Counted from the first letter of the stretch, positions 1-7,730 are shown. The stretch is DNA of 14,164 nt from Gammaproteobacteria bacterium (GCA_007570945.1 RKSH01000068.1:1-14164), one strand, 5' to 3'. Notes: generated by a model not told the origin, from the sequence alone. Numbers and translations: made by a program.

Positions 1-267
1 ATCATCGGCGGGCGGGAGCATCCGTTTTATGCGGCGGTCGTGTGCCCCCGGAAAAAATGCGCGAAAGTCATCCACCTCGGCATTTCCCCGGAAATCTCGC
101 AAAGATGGAAAATGACGGAACACGGCGACGGGACGGTCTCTCTGTCCCCGTCCATTTCCGTTACAGATTCCCCCTGCAAATGCCATTACTTTTTCAGGAA
201 AGGGCGCATCGAGTGGTGCGATGCTCCGCCTCTGTTTGTTCCCGAACAAAATAGAAAGGGTGTATGA
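1..267 (+). CDS. DUF6527-like protein, 5' end outside window
   Basis: The frame is open from the first base of the window to a TGA, giving 88 residues; the N-terminus is missing. A GTG lies at 40, but the frame before it already reads like the family, so I treat the gene as partial. Visible features are a CPRKKC pair, a Trp, a TVSLSPSI segment, then PCKCHYFF and GRIEWC. The order Cys pair, W, SLxPSI, CxxH, GxIxW is that of DUF6527, a small family of unknown biochemical role with a probable zinc-binding treble-clef fold. In known genomes DUF6527 genes often sit beside ThiF-like E1, E2-like and multiubiquitin genes; that is family knowledge, and none of those partners is visible here. The sequence is less GC-rich than the core genes to its right. 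Family assignment is from motif memory, not a search. Confidence 0.65.
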   Translation: MIGGREHPFYAAVVCPRKKCAKVIHLGISPEISQRWKMTEHGDGTVSLSPSISVTDSPCKCHYFFRKGRIEWCDAPPLFVPEQNRKGV

Positions 268-324
268 CAATATGTGTTGCTCCCTGTTCCGCCCTTTTGC
301 GGTGGATGCTTGATGGCGGGGGTG

Positions 325-651
325 TTAACGAACTTCGAATGCATGCTCGCCGGGGTAACCCCAAAAACGGAATCGCACGATGTAATTCCCGCGGTCGGCG
401 GGGACGGGGATTTGGTAAGCGCGCGCGATGGTTTGCGCCGGGGGCAGGGCGTGGGTGGCGAGTTGTTGTGCGCAGCGGCGGTTTGGCATGGTCTGCACGG
501 GGTTGCCGTGCGCGTCGAGGATTGTCCAGCGCAACACGGTGCAGCGCGTCGACTCGGTGAGTTCTACCGCGCGGTCGCCGCGGTTGTGCAGGCGGAGTTG
601 CAACTGCAACACGGCACCGTCGCCGGTCACCCTGCCGACAGCCGCCGCCAC
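325..651 (-). CDS. small beta-sandwich protein, possibly BsuPI-like, start uncertain
   Basis: From the GTG at 651 this gives 108 residues; the frame stays open upstream to 741. The pattern is alternating beta strands with a NRGDRAVEL segment, then TILDAHGNPV, a proline-rich turn (LPPAQT) and RGNYIVRFRF. This resembles the BsuPI-type proteinase inhibitor fold (N...G..V.L, D..G..V, L.PG.., G.Y.V), but the likeness is weak and the function is unproven. Two cysteines could form a disulfide. The in-frame upstream stretch (741-652) encodes FCLFAVVVSITLY, a plausible membrane segment, but holds no ATG, GTG or TTG other than the GTG at 651 and begins just after a TGA. The gene lies downstream of mltF on the same strand and could be cotranscribed. 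It may be a membrane-anchored periplasmic protein with a damaged or unusual start. Confidence 0.5.
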   Translation of the reverse strand: MAAAVGRVTGDGAVLQLQLRLHNRGDRAVELTESTRCTVLRWTILDAHGNPVQTMPNRRCAQQLATHALPPAQTIARAYQIPVPADRGNYIVRFRFWGYPGEHAFEVR

Positions 652-786
652 TTCGCCAGTTACATTTTCATCGGCGTAGAACTCGGTCAGAACTGTGTAG
701 AGTGTGATGCTTACTACAACGGCGAATAAGCAAAATAACCCTCACCGCCACCGACTCCCGCCGGCGGCATGTCTTTTCCACCCCCG

Positions 787-803
787 CCGCCATCACCCTC
801 ACC
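787..803 (-). repeat. short intergenic repeat, copy 1
   Basis: The plus-strand 17-mer CCGCCATCACCCTCACC lies between mltF and the small downstream gene. It matches the copy at 2404-2420 in 16 of 17 positions. A 12-base part (ACCCTCACCGCC) recurs at 738-749. On the minus strand its core reads GGTGAGGGT. Confidence 0.45.
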
Positions 804-822
804 GCCGCTTTCCGAGCCGCCC

Positions 823-2268
823 TCATCCGCCCTCCATGAAACTCAGAATCTCATAATACTTCCGCACCCGGTTGACGAAAGTGACGGCCTCGCGGCCGCG
901 GGCGTAGCCGCGCGGGGTTTTTTTATACCACTTGCGCTGCTGCTTCAGTGGCAGGTAGCGGCGCAGGTCGCTCCATCTTGACGGGTCGGCGCCATCGGCG
1001 CGCGCCAGTTGCCGGGCGTCCATCACATGGCCAAAGCCGATGTTGTAGGAGGCGAGGGCGAACCACAGGCGGTCCGGTGGTTGCACATCGGCCGGCTGGC
1101 GGGCGATTAAGTCGGCGAGAAATTTTGCGCCGACGCGAATGGACGGCGCCGGGTCGTGCAGGTTTTTTGTCTGCAGGCCGTAGGATTTTGCGGTGCTCTC
1201 GGTGATTTGCATGATGCCGCGCACGCCGGTGCGCGATTTTGCCTCGGGGTCCCAGTGGGATTCCTGATAGGACACCGAGGCCAGCAGCCGCCAATCCAAG
1301 CCGTTCACTTGCGCGAATTGCAAAAACCAGTTGCGGTAATGCGGCAGCAAGGAGGTGACGCGGTTGTGAAAAGTTTGGGTGTCGTACACATCCACGGCTT
1401 CGGCCGGGCCTAGGTAAACATCTGCGATGCGGTCCATCTCCCCGCTGCTTCTGAGGCGGCCGATAAAGCGGTCCAGCAACCGCGCCAATTCCGGGTCGCT
1501 GCGGCTGGCCAGGGCGAAACCGAGCGGCAGCCGCTCGCCGAGGTCGCTGAGGGTGAAGGCAACCTGGACTTTGGGATAGTGCAGGCGGTTCACCGCAATC
1601 ACATCATCGCCGGCCAAGGCCAGGGCGGCGGCGCCTTCGTGCACCTCGCGCAGAAGTTGTTCATGGGTGAGGGCGGCCTCAGTCCATTGCAGCCACGGAT
1701 ATTCATCGCGCAAGCCGCGCAGGTATTCCACTTCCGCGCCGCCGGCGACGACGGCAAGCGGGCGCCCGCGCAAGTGCTGCACGGCGCGCGGCCGCAACCG
1801 CTCGCGCTGGTAGGCGACCTGCAAGCGCACCCGGCGGGTGGCGCGGCTGACCGGCAGGCCGAGGTCGGCGGCGCGTTTGAGGCTGGCGCCGTTCAATGCC
1901 AGATGGGCTTCGTTGTTGCGCAGCGCGTCCAGCACCTTGCCCGGCCCGGCGACGGTGCGCACTGCCAGCCGCAGGCCGAGTTCGGCGGCAAAGCGCGCTG
2001 CAATTTCGTGCTCAATGCCGCGCCATTCGCCGTCGCGCCGCTCAAGCCGCGCCGGCATCTCCACCGCCACCGCCTCAAGCACGCCGCTTTTGCGAATGTC
2101 ATCCAGCGACTGCCGGGTCTGCCCGGTCCACAAATAAAACGCCACCATCCACGCGCCGCTGAGCGCCGACACCAGGCAGAATGCGGCGCCGATGTGGTGG
2201 CTGCGCGCGATGGACAGATACGGCAGCGGCGCCTGTCTGGAGTCAAAGAGCGGGTTTTGCTTGGCCAT
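823..2268 (-). CDS. mltF: membrane-bound lytic murein transglycosylase F
   Basis: 481 residues, close to the roughly 500 of the family. MltF cleaves the glycan strand between MurNAc and GlcNAc in the periplasm, forming a 1,6-anhydro end. Domain order: a membrane segment at about residues 26-47 (IGAAFCLVSALSGAWMVAFY), a solute-binding-protein-3-like domain at about 55-290, and a lytic transglycosylase (SLT) domain at about 310-450. The catalytic Glu is E336 in YQESHW, followed by GIMQIT (351-356) and the SYNIGFGHV segment (407-415). The ATG at 2268 is preceded by no clear ribosome binding site. The N-terminus is a signal-anchor rather than a typical cleaved signal, preceded by about 25 polar residues, so a later start is conceivable. 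The gene is divergent from tRNA-Ser, and its TGA is followed directly by GGGCGG. Confidence 0.93.
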   Translation of the reverse strand: MAKQNPLFDSRQAPLPYLSIARSHHIGAAFCLVSALSGAWMVAFYLWTGQTRQSLDDIRKSGVLEAVAVEMPARLERRDGEWRGIEHEIAARFAAELGLRLAVRTVAGPGKVLDALRNNEAHLALNGASLKRAADLGLPVSRATRRVRLQVAYQRERLRPRAVQHLRGRPLAVVAGGAEVEYLRGLRDEYPWLQWTEAALTHEQLLREVHEGAAALALAGDDVIAVNRLHYPKVQVAFTLSDLGERLPLGFALASRSDPELARLLDRFIGRLRSSGEMDRIADVYLGPAEAVDVYDTQTFHNRVTSLLPHYRNWFLQFAQVNGLDWRLLASVSYQESHWDPEAKSRTGVRGIMQITESTAKSYGLQTKNLHDPAPSIRVGAKFLADLIARQPADVQPPDRLWFALASYNIGFGHVMDARQLARADGADPSRWSDLRRYLPLKQQRKWYKKTPRGYARGREAVTFVNRVRKYYEILSFMEGG

Positions 2269-2296
2269 GGTCTGTGCGGCGGCATGCGCCGGGGTT

Positions 2297-2305
2297 TGCT
2301 ACAAT
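2297..2305 (+). promoter_or_regulatory. extended -10 promoter of tRNA-Ser
   Basis: The sequence TGCTACAAT is an extended -10 element (TG, one base, then TACAAT, 5 of 6 to consensus). It ends 7 bases before the tRNA 5' end. No convincing -35 box lies 16-19 bases upstream, consistent with an extended -10 promoter. The same form, TGC before the -10, recurs before the adenine methylase at 10829. Assignment is by inspection only. Confidence 0.5.
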
Positions 2306-2312
2306 CGGGCGC

Positions 2313-2403
2313 GGAGAGGTACCGAAGCGGTCATAACGGCGCAGACTCGAAATCTGATGGGGGCGCAAGTCCCACGTGGGTTCGAATCCCACCCTCTCCG
2401 CCA
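2313..2403 (+). tRNA. tRNA-Ser (anticodon CGA)
   Basis: The acceptor arm GGAGAGG (2313-2319) pairs fully with CCTCTCC (2393-2399), followed by discriminator G and an encoded CCA (2401-2403). The anticodon stem CAGA/TCTG encloses the 7-base loop CTCGAAA, giving anticodon CGA, which reads UCG serine codons. A long variable arm (around GGGGGCGCAAGTCCC) marks it as class II, as expected for serine. The T arm has GGTTCGAATCC. An extended -10 promoter lies just upstream. The gene is divergent from mltF and convergent with ggt, whose stop codon begins 15 bases after the CCA. No integrase or attachment-site duplication is visible beside it. Confidence 0.95.
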
Positions 2404-2420
2404 CCGCCGTCACCCTCACC
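2404..2420 (-). repeat. short intergenic repeat, copy 2, over ggt stop
   Basis: The plus-strand 17-mer CCGCCGTCACCCTCACC sits directly after the tRNA-Ser CCA end and covers the ggt stop codon. It differs from the copy at 787-803 at one base. The core GGTGAGGGT is also found over the pgsA stop at 10786-10794. Confidence 0.45.
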
Positions 2421-4110
2421 CTCCCAGCGCAACGCCTTCCAGCCGCCGGTCGGCGCCGCCTATGAGTTTGCCGTGGATCCTTTTGATTACATGCAGGCCG
2501 CTGCGCAGCTTGCGGATTTCAATTTCATGTCCGGCGCGCTGCAATGCCGGCGCGAAGTCCACGCTGGCGGTGCCGGCTTCAAGTTTAAGCGCGCCGCCGG
2601 CGCTGACAAAATGTCCGAGGTCGACGGCGTCCTGCGGATTCATGTTCCAGTCCAGCATGGCGATTAGGGTTTTTGCCACGTGGTTGATGATGTGGCTGCC
2701 GCCCATGGAGCCTAGAACGATGAGCGGCGCGCCGGCGGCATCAAACACAATGGCCGGCGACATGGAGCTGCGCGGGCGTTTGCCGCCCTCCACCCGGTTG
2801 GCCACCGGACGGCCATCGTCGCGCGGCGCGAAAGAAAAGTCGGTCAACTCGTTGTTGAGCAAAAACCCATCCACCATCAGGTGGCTGCCGAAGCCGCTTT
2901 CAATGGTGGTGGTCATGGACAGCACGTTGCCGCGCGCGTCCACGATGCTGAAGTGGCTGGTGCCGGGCAATTCCACGCCACGGTGTTTTCCGTAGCGCGC
3001 CGCCGATGTCCATGGCGGGCGGCCGGCCGGTGCTTTTTTCATCGCCTGCCGCGGATGGATTAAGCGCGCGCGCCGTTCAAGATACGCCGGGTCCAGCAAA
3101 CCGCCCGGCAGGTCGACAAAATCGCTGTCGGCCATGTACAAGGCGCGGTCGGCATAGGCCAGTCTGGCCGCCTCGGCGAACAGATGCACGGCGCGCGCCG
3201 TTGGTTTGCGGCCGAGGTCAAAGTGGCCGAGCATGCCGAGGATTTGCCCGATGGTGAGGGCGCCGGAACTGGGCGGGCCCATGCTGCAGATTTTGTGCGC
3301 GCGGTAGGGAAAGCACACCGCCGGCCGTTTGCGCACCCGGTATTGCGCGAGGTCGGATGCGCGCATCACGCCGGGGTTCAGCGGTGCGCCGTTCACGGTG
3401 TTCACGATGTTGCGGGCGATGGCGCCGTGGTAAAACGCGGCGCTGCCGCCGGCGGCGATTGTTTCCAGGGTCTCGGCAAAGCGCGGATTCCTCAGCAGAT
3501 GCCCGGCCGCCAATGGGGCGCCGTCAGCGTCGAGAAAAAATTCGCGGGCGCGCGCAAAGAGCGCGAGATTGTCCACGGCGCCGGCAATGGATTGCGCCAG
3601 ACGCGGCGAGACATGAAAACCGTCCCGCGCAATGCGCAAGGCCGGCGCAAACAAATCGCCCCACGGCAGAACGCCGTGTTCACGATGCATGGCCTCCAGC
3701 AGTTGCAAAGTCCCCGGCACCCCCACCGACAGCCCGCCCGGCACCGCCTGCCGCCACGCCGGCGCTTGGCCGGCCGCATCGAGAAAATAATTCTCGGTCG
3801 CCGCCGCCGGGGCGGTCTCGCGCCCGTCATAACTCTGCAACGCCGCTGAATCTCGCCCCCAGTACAGCGCAAATGCGCCGCCGCCGATGCCCGAAGATTG
3901 CGGCTCCACCAGGTTCAGCGCCAGTTGCACCGCCACCGCCGCATCCGCCGCCGTTCCGCCGCTGCGCAGAATGTCGACCCCGGCCTGTGCCGCCAGGGGG
4001 TGGGCGGCGGCGACCATGAATTGTTGCGCGCCGTTTTGCGGCGGGGTGGAACAGCCACCGGCGGCCAGCAACAAAAGCAGGCCGCCGGCGGCGCGGGCGG
4101 TTGCATTCAT
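2416..4110 (-). CDS. ggt: gamma-glutamyltransferase (gamma-glutamyltranspeptidase)
   Basis: 564 residues, normal for the family. Ggt hydrolyses or transfers the gamma-glutamyl group of glutathione in the periplasm. The N-terminus is a short signal ending LLLLLAAGGC, so Cys20 may be lipidated; the lipobox is imperfect (A-G-G-C). The enzyme matures by self-cleavage before the nucleophile Thr384, seen in PGTSHFSIVD, splitting large and small subunits. Other family marks are SGIGGGAF (73-80), DGRETAP (95-101, with the substrate-binding Arg97), GPPSSG (278-283), RPRSSMSP (445-452) and GSMGGSH (467-473). The ATG overlaps the gshA stop as ATGA, with GGAG about 9 bases upstream as ribosome binding site, so translation is probably coupled to gshA. 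The stop lies inside a GGTGAGGGT motif that recurs at other gene ends. Confidence 0.95.
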   Translation of the reverse strand: MNATARAAGGLLLLLAAGGCSTPPQNGAQQFMVAAAHPLAAQAGVDILRSGGTAADAAVAVQLALNLVEPQSSGIGGGAFALYWGRDSAALQSYDGRETAPAAATENYFLDAAGQAPAWRQAVPGGLSVGVPGTLQLLEAMHREHGVLPWGDLFAPALRIARDGFHVSPRLAQSIAGAVDNLALFARAREFFLDADGAPLAAGHLLRNPRFAETLETIAAGGSAAFYHGAIARNIVNTVNGAPLNPGVMRASDLAQYRVRKRPAVCFPYRAHKICSMGPPSSGALTIGQILGMLGHFDLGRKPTARAVHLFAEAARLAYADRALYMADSDFVDLPGGLLDPAYLERRARLIHPRQAMKKAPAGRPPWTSAARYGKHRGVELPGTSHFSIVDARGNVLSMTTTIESGFGSHLMVDGFLLNNELTDFSFAPRDDGRPVANRVEGGKRPRSSMSPAIVFDAAGAPLIVLGSMGGSHIINHVAKTLIAMLDWNMNPQDAVDLGHFVSAGGALKLEAGTASVDFAPALQRAGHEIEIRKLRSGLHVIKRIHGKLIGGADRRLEGVALGG

Positions 4111-5696
4111 GACGGTTTCTCCGCGGCGAAATAAGTTTCAAGGTAATGGTCGAAGTCCACCGAGTCGGATTTTTCCATCTCGCGCTGCCGGCGGTGGGAT
4201 TGGCCGGCGAGTTTGCGGAATTTTTCCTCAAAGGCGCGTTCCATCGCCGCCGCGCGAAAAAATTTTTCGTGCTCTTCGGTTTTGCGCATGGTGAAGGCGA
4301 AAAAGGATTCTTTGTTGCGCCGCATGTCGTCCAGCATCTGCGCCGACAGGGTGAGTTCGGGATGGCGCACGCGCTCCTGCTGGATTTTCAGGGCCGCGCC
4401 GTAACCATCACCGCCCTGCGCGCGGTCCAGCAGTTCGGCCACCGGCTGCATTTGCGCGAGCAACTCGCCGGCCCAGGTGCGGAACGAAACCTCTTTTGCG
4501 CCGCGGCTCAGGGTGAGGCTTGGACAACGCCCCCGGTGGACGACGCGAGTGGTGTTTTCGGTGGTTTGTTTGCGCTCGCCGGCGCCCATGTCCGGACTTT
4601 GTTGCAGCAGGCAGAACAACAGAAAAATTTCCAGCCACCTGGCCTCGGCCAGGGCGATGCCGGCCGGCGCGTAGGGGTTTATGTCGATAAAGCGCGCTTC
4701 CAGATAGGCGACGCCGCGTTTTTTCAGCGCGCTGCCCGGCTTCTCGCCGGAGCGGGCGTTTTGTTTGGGGCGGATGACCGAGTAGTATTCGTTTTCAATT
4801 TGCAGCAGGTTTGCATTCAGTTGCAGGTGTTCGCCATTGGCCTTGACGCCGATGGATTCGTAGGCCGGCCACGGCGTGCGGGTTGCCGCCACCAGCGAGG
4901 CGATGTAACTTTGCAAGTTGTTGTAGTCCACGGCAATCGCCGATTGGGCGTCATTCTGGTAACCCAGCCCGCTCATGCGCAAACAGGTCGCGTGCGGCGC
5001 GTAGATGGTGGAGTCGTCCAGATGCCGCAAACCATGCTCGCGCCCGGCGGCGAAACATTCGCACAGCGCCGGCGACGCGCCGCACAGGTACAACGCAAGC
5101 CAGCAGTAGCGGTGCACATTGCGCACCGCGGCAAAATAATTCACCGATGCCGCATCCGCCGTCTGCGGGTCCACCCGCAGCGGGCAGGCGCGCCAGAATT
5201 CCGCCGGCAGCGAGAAGTTGTAGTGAACGCCGGCAATGGTCTGCATCAATCCGCCGTAGCGGCGTGACAGGCCGCGCCGGTAAATGTGCTTCATTTTCGC
5301 CACATTGGATGCGCCGTACTCGGCGAGGGGAATCGGGCTGTCTTTCATCAGGCACGGCATGCTGTTGGCCCACAATTTTTCCCCGCCGATGTTGCGGTAG
5401 ACAAAAACATGAATCTGCTCGAGAAAACGCAGCGCCTCCTCGGTGCCGGGCAGCGGCGGTGTGATAAATTCCAGCAGCGCCTCGGAATAATCGGTGGTGA
5501 TGTGCGGATGAGTCAGCGCCGCGCCGAGGGCGGTGAAGTGGCGCCGGCGGGACAACGTGCCCTTTGCGGTGATGCGCAGGCACTCTTTTTCAATGCCGCG
5601 CCTCGCGTCCCGGAGCAGCGCGGCGCCGCCACTTTGGATAATCCGCTCAACGCGGGTTTGCAGTTTGCTTTTCAACGCGGCACTCTCCGCATGCAT
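4107..5696 (-). CDS. gshA: glutamate-cysteine ligase, proteobacterial GshA type
   Basis: 529 residues, close to E. coli GshA (518). The enzyme joins glutamate and cysteine with ATP to make gamma-glutamylcysteine, the first step of glutathione synthesis, in the cytosol. Family blocks are GIEKECLRI (34-42), ITTDYSEALLEFITPP (66-81), NSMPC (111-115), QTIAGVHYNFSLP (152-164), and later QIENEYYSVIRPK and YLEARFIDINPYAP. This is the enterobacterial class rather than the plant-like class of alphaproteobacteria, which supports a gammaproteobacterial host. The ATG at 5696 has no evident Shine-Dalgarno sequence, and only 17 bases separate it from the ATG of divergent dusA, so at least one of the two starts or promoters must lie inside coding sequence. 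It forms a tight two-gene operon with ggt. Confidence 0.95.
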   Translation of the reverse strand: MHAESAALKSKLQTRVERIIQSGGAALLRDARRGIEKECLRITAKGTLSRRRHFTALGAALTHPHITTDYSEALLEFITPPLPGTEEALRFLEQIHVFVYRNIGGEKLWANSMPCLMKDSPIPLAEYGASNVAKMKHIYRRGLSRRYGGLMQTIAGVHYNFSLPAEFWRACPLRVDPQTADAASVNYFAAVRNVHRYCWLALYLCGASPALCECFAAGREHGLRHLDDSTIYAPHATCLRMSGLGYQNDAQSAIAVDYNNLQSYIASLVAATRTPWPAYESIGVKANGEHLQLNANLLQIENEYYSVIRPKQNARSGEKPGSALKKRGVAYLEARFIDINPYAPAGIALAEARWLEIFLLFCLLQQSPDMGAGERKQTTENTTRVVHRGRCPSLTLSRGAKEVSFRTWAGELLAQMQPVAELLDRAQGGDGYGAALKIQQERVRHPELTLSAQMLDDMRRNKESFFAFTMRKTEEHEKFFRAAAMERAFEEKFRKLAGQSHRRQREMEKSDSVDFDHYLETYFAAEKPS

Positions 5697-5713
5697 CGGG
5701 TTCAGGGGAACAG

Positions 5714-6856
5714 ATGAGACAAAATCTTACCGGCCGCGATGGCCGCGTTGTTTGTGCGGTGCGCCCGGCGCGCCCGGTGCAAAGTTTACCGCACCGCGCC
5801 ATGGCGCGGGATGGCGGGGGCGCCGATTTTACCAGAAAGCGCCATGCCCCAACGCGCGGGCAAAATCCGCCGCCGGTGGAACGGCTTTTGTGCGTCGCGC
5901 CCATGATGGAGCGTACCGACCGTCACTTCCGCCGGCTGCTGCGCTTCATCGCCGGCCGCGCGCTGCTGTATACCGAAATGGTGCCGGCCGGCGCGATACT
6001 GCACGGCGACCGTGAACGCATGCTGGGTTTTGACCTGGCCGAAAAACCCCTCGCCCTGCAAGTCGGCGGTGGCGACCCGGAGGAATTGCGGCGCTGCGCG
6101 CTGTTGGCGCGGGAATGGAACTACGATGAAATTAATTTAAACCTCGGCTGCCCCAGCGCGCGGGTGCGCAGCGGGGGCTTTGGCGCCTGCCTGATGGCCG
6201 AGCCGGCGCGAGTCGCCGACTGTGTGGCGGCAATGGCGGCCGGCGGTTTGCCGGTGACGGTTAAGATTCGCACCGGCATCGGCGGTGAGGGCGGGGGCGC
6301 GCGCCGCCATCTGGATGAGTTTGTCGCGCAAGTCGCCGCCGCCGGCTGCCGCTGCTTCATCGTGCATGCGCGCAAGGCGGTGCTGGGCGGCCTAAGCCCG
6401 CGCGCCAACCGCAGCATCCCGCCGTTGGAATACGCGCGCGTCTACCAACTGAAGCGCGATTTCCCGCATCTGCAAATCATCATCAACGGCGGCATTGTGG
6501 ACAGCGCCGGCGCCGCGCGCCATCTCGGTCATGTGGACGGCGTGATGATTGGCCGCGAGGCCTGCCGCCGGCCGCTGTGGTTGGGGCAACTGCAAAAAGA
6601 AATTTTCGGCGAGCGGCCCGCCGTCACCGACGCCGACGATTTGCTGGATTGTTATGCGCCGTATATGGAAAAAAGATTGCGCGAGGGCGCGCGCCTCAGG
6701 CAGTTCACACGCCACCTGGCCGCGCTGTTTCACGGCCGCCCGGGCGCGGCACAGTGGCGGCGCGTTCTCGGCGGGGGCGCGCCTGATGCCGGCATGGAAA
6801 CGGTGCGCCGGGCGCGCCGCGACATGGCCCGGGTGGCGGCGCGCCGTGCGGCCTGA
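5714..6856 (+). CDS. dusA: tRNA-dihydrouridine synthase A
   Basis: The enzyme reduces U20 and U20a in the tRNA D-loop, using FMN and NADPH. Motifs, numbered from the ATG at 5714: VAPMMERTDRHFRRLL (61-76), LLYTEMV (84-90), LQVGGGDP (115-122), INLNLGCPS (140-148) with catalytic Cys146, VTVKIRTGIG (181-190), FIVHARKA (215-222), INGGI (257-261) and DGVMIGREA (275-283). The ATG at 5714 has a good ribosome binding site (AGGGGA, spacing 6), but the first 55 or so residues are low-complexity, Arg-rich and absent from typical DusA. Alternative in-frame starts are ATG 5801 and GTG 5876, neither with a clear ribosome binding site. The 3' end overlaps the next gene by 11 bases. Confidence 0.92.
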   Translation: MRQNLTGRDGRVVCAVRPARPVQSLPHRAMARDGGGADFTRKRHAPTRGQNPPPVERLLCVAPMMERTDRHFRRLLRFIAGRALLYTEMVPAGAILHGDRERMLGFDLAEKPLALQVGGGDPEELRRCALLAREWNYDEINLNLGCPSARVRSGGFGACLMAEPARVADCVAAMAAGGLPVTVKIRTGIGGEGGGARRHLDEFVAQVAAAGCRCFIVHARKAVLGGLSPRANRSIPPLEYARVYQLKRDFPHLQIIINGGIVDSAGAARHLGHVDGVMIGREACRRPLWLGQLQKEIFGERPAVTDADDLLDCYAPYMEKRLREGARLRQFTRHLAALFHGRPGAAQWRRVLGGGAPDAGMETVRRARRDMARVAARRAA

Positions 6857-7730
6857 GTCGCCGCTGTTGCGGCGCTCGGCGCTGTTTGTGCCGGGGGCGA
6901 ATCGGCGCGCGCTGGCCAAGGCGCGGACGGTGAATGCCGATGTTTTGATTTTTGACCTGGAAGACTCGGCGGCGCCGGCGATGAAGGCCGCGGCGCGGCG
7001 GCAAGTGTGCGAGGCGGTGCGCGCCGGGGGCTACGCCGGGCGCGAGTTGGCGGTGCGGGTGAACGCGGTGGACAGCGCGGAGTGGACCGCGGATGTGCAA
7101 GCGGCGGCGGCGTTGCCGGTGCATGCGCTGCTGCTGCCGAAAGCGCACTCGGCGGAGGCGGTGGTTGCAACCGCGCAAGCGGCGGGGTCAGTCGCGGAAG
7201 CGGAGGCGCCGGCGCTGTGGGTGATGGTTGAGAGTGCGGCGGCGCTGATGGCGCTGGCGGAAATCGCCAAAGCCGCCGGGCGCGCGTCGTGCTTGGTGGT
7301 GGGCGCCGAGGATTTGGCGGTGGACCTGGCGGTGCCGCCGACGCCGGCACGGCTCGGACTGCTGGCGGCGCTGTCGCAGTGCGTGGTCGCGGCGCGCGCC
7401 CATGGGCTGGGGGTGCTGGACGGCGTGCACACTGACTTGAATGATGCGGCAAGCCTGGCGCGCATGTGCGAGCAGGGCCGCAATCTCGGCTTTGACGGCA
7501 AGACGCTGGTGCATCCGTCGCAGGTGGCGGTTGCCAACCGCATTTTCCGGCCCACCGAATCGGAGGTTGCGGCGGCGGAAACGGTGGTTGCAGCCTGGGA
7601 ATCGCGGACGGCGGGGTGCGATGTGGTCACCGTGGACGGCCGCATGGTGGAGCGGCTGCACGCAACGGCGGCGCGGCGGGTGATGGCGGTGAATGCCGAG
7701 GCTGAAATGAAAGACGCGGCGGCGACATGA
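6846..7730 (+). CDS. CitE/HpcH-family lyase (malyl/citramalyl-CoA lyase-like)
   Basis: 294 residues from the GTG at 6846, a normal length for CitE-like proteins. The family cleaves or forms beta-hydroxyacyl-CoA thioesters such as malyl-CoA or citramalyl-CoA, using Mg2+. Visible blocks: RSALFVPGANRRAL (10-23), LIFDLEDS (34-41), RVNAVD (71-76), LLLPKA (95-100), VMVESAAAL (126-134) with likely metal ligand E129, VVGAEDLAVDL (151-161) with likely metal ligand D156, and DGKTLVHPSQ (217-226). The start is chosen because this frame upstream lies wholly inside dusA and SALFVPG is the family's first strand. The 11-base overlap implies translational coupling to dusA, but I see no functional link. The exact substrate cannot be read from the sequence. 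The GC content and GCG codon use are extreme even for this window. Confidence 0.88.
   Translation: MRPESPLLRRSALFVPGANRRALAKARTVNADVLIFDLEDSAAPAMKAAARRQVCEAVRAGGYAGRELAVRVNAVDSAEWTADVQAAAALPVHALLLPKAHSAEAVVATAQAAGSVAEAEAPALWVMVESAAALMALAEIAKAAGRASCLVVGAEDLAVDLAVPPTPARLGLLAALSQCVVAARAHGLGVLDGVHTDLNDAASLARMCEQGRNLGFDGKTLVHPSQVAVANRIFRPTESEVAAAETVVAAWESRTAGCDVVTVDGRMVERLHATAARRVMAVNAEAEMKDAAAT

Noticed and set aside
2313..2403. tRNA-Ser as an integration site
   Set aside because: No integrase gene and no second copy of the tRNA 3' end were seen in the window, and both flanks are core-like genes.
1579..2667. Long plus-strand open frame of 362 codons across mltF, tRNA-Ser and the end of ggt
   Set aside because: It runs antisense through mltF and ggt and reads straight through a clear tRNA; its product is the low-complexity Ala/Gly/Arg/His-rich type produced by high-GC antisense frames.
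4146..5267. Plus-strand open frame of 373 codons
   Set aside because: It is wholly antisense to gshA, which has all family motifs. No recognisable domain in the plus-strand product.
5775..5796. CGGTGC/GCACCG inverted repeat in the proposed dusA leader
   Set aside because: Only a 6-base stem with a 10-base loop in very GC-rich sequence and no following U run; not distinguishable from chance.
6549..6845. Upstream extension of the CitE-like frame into dusA
   Set aside because: The extra residues are a frame-shifted reading of the conserved dusA C-terminus and do not resemble the CitE family; GTG 6846 fits the family start.
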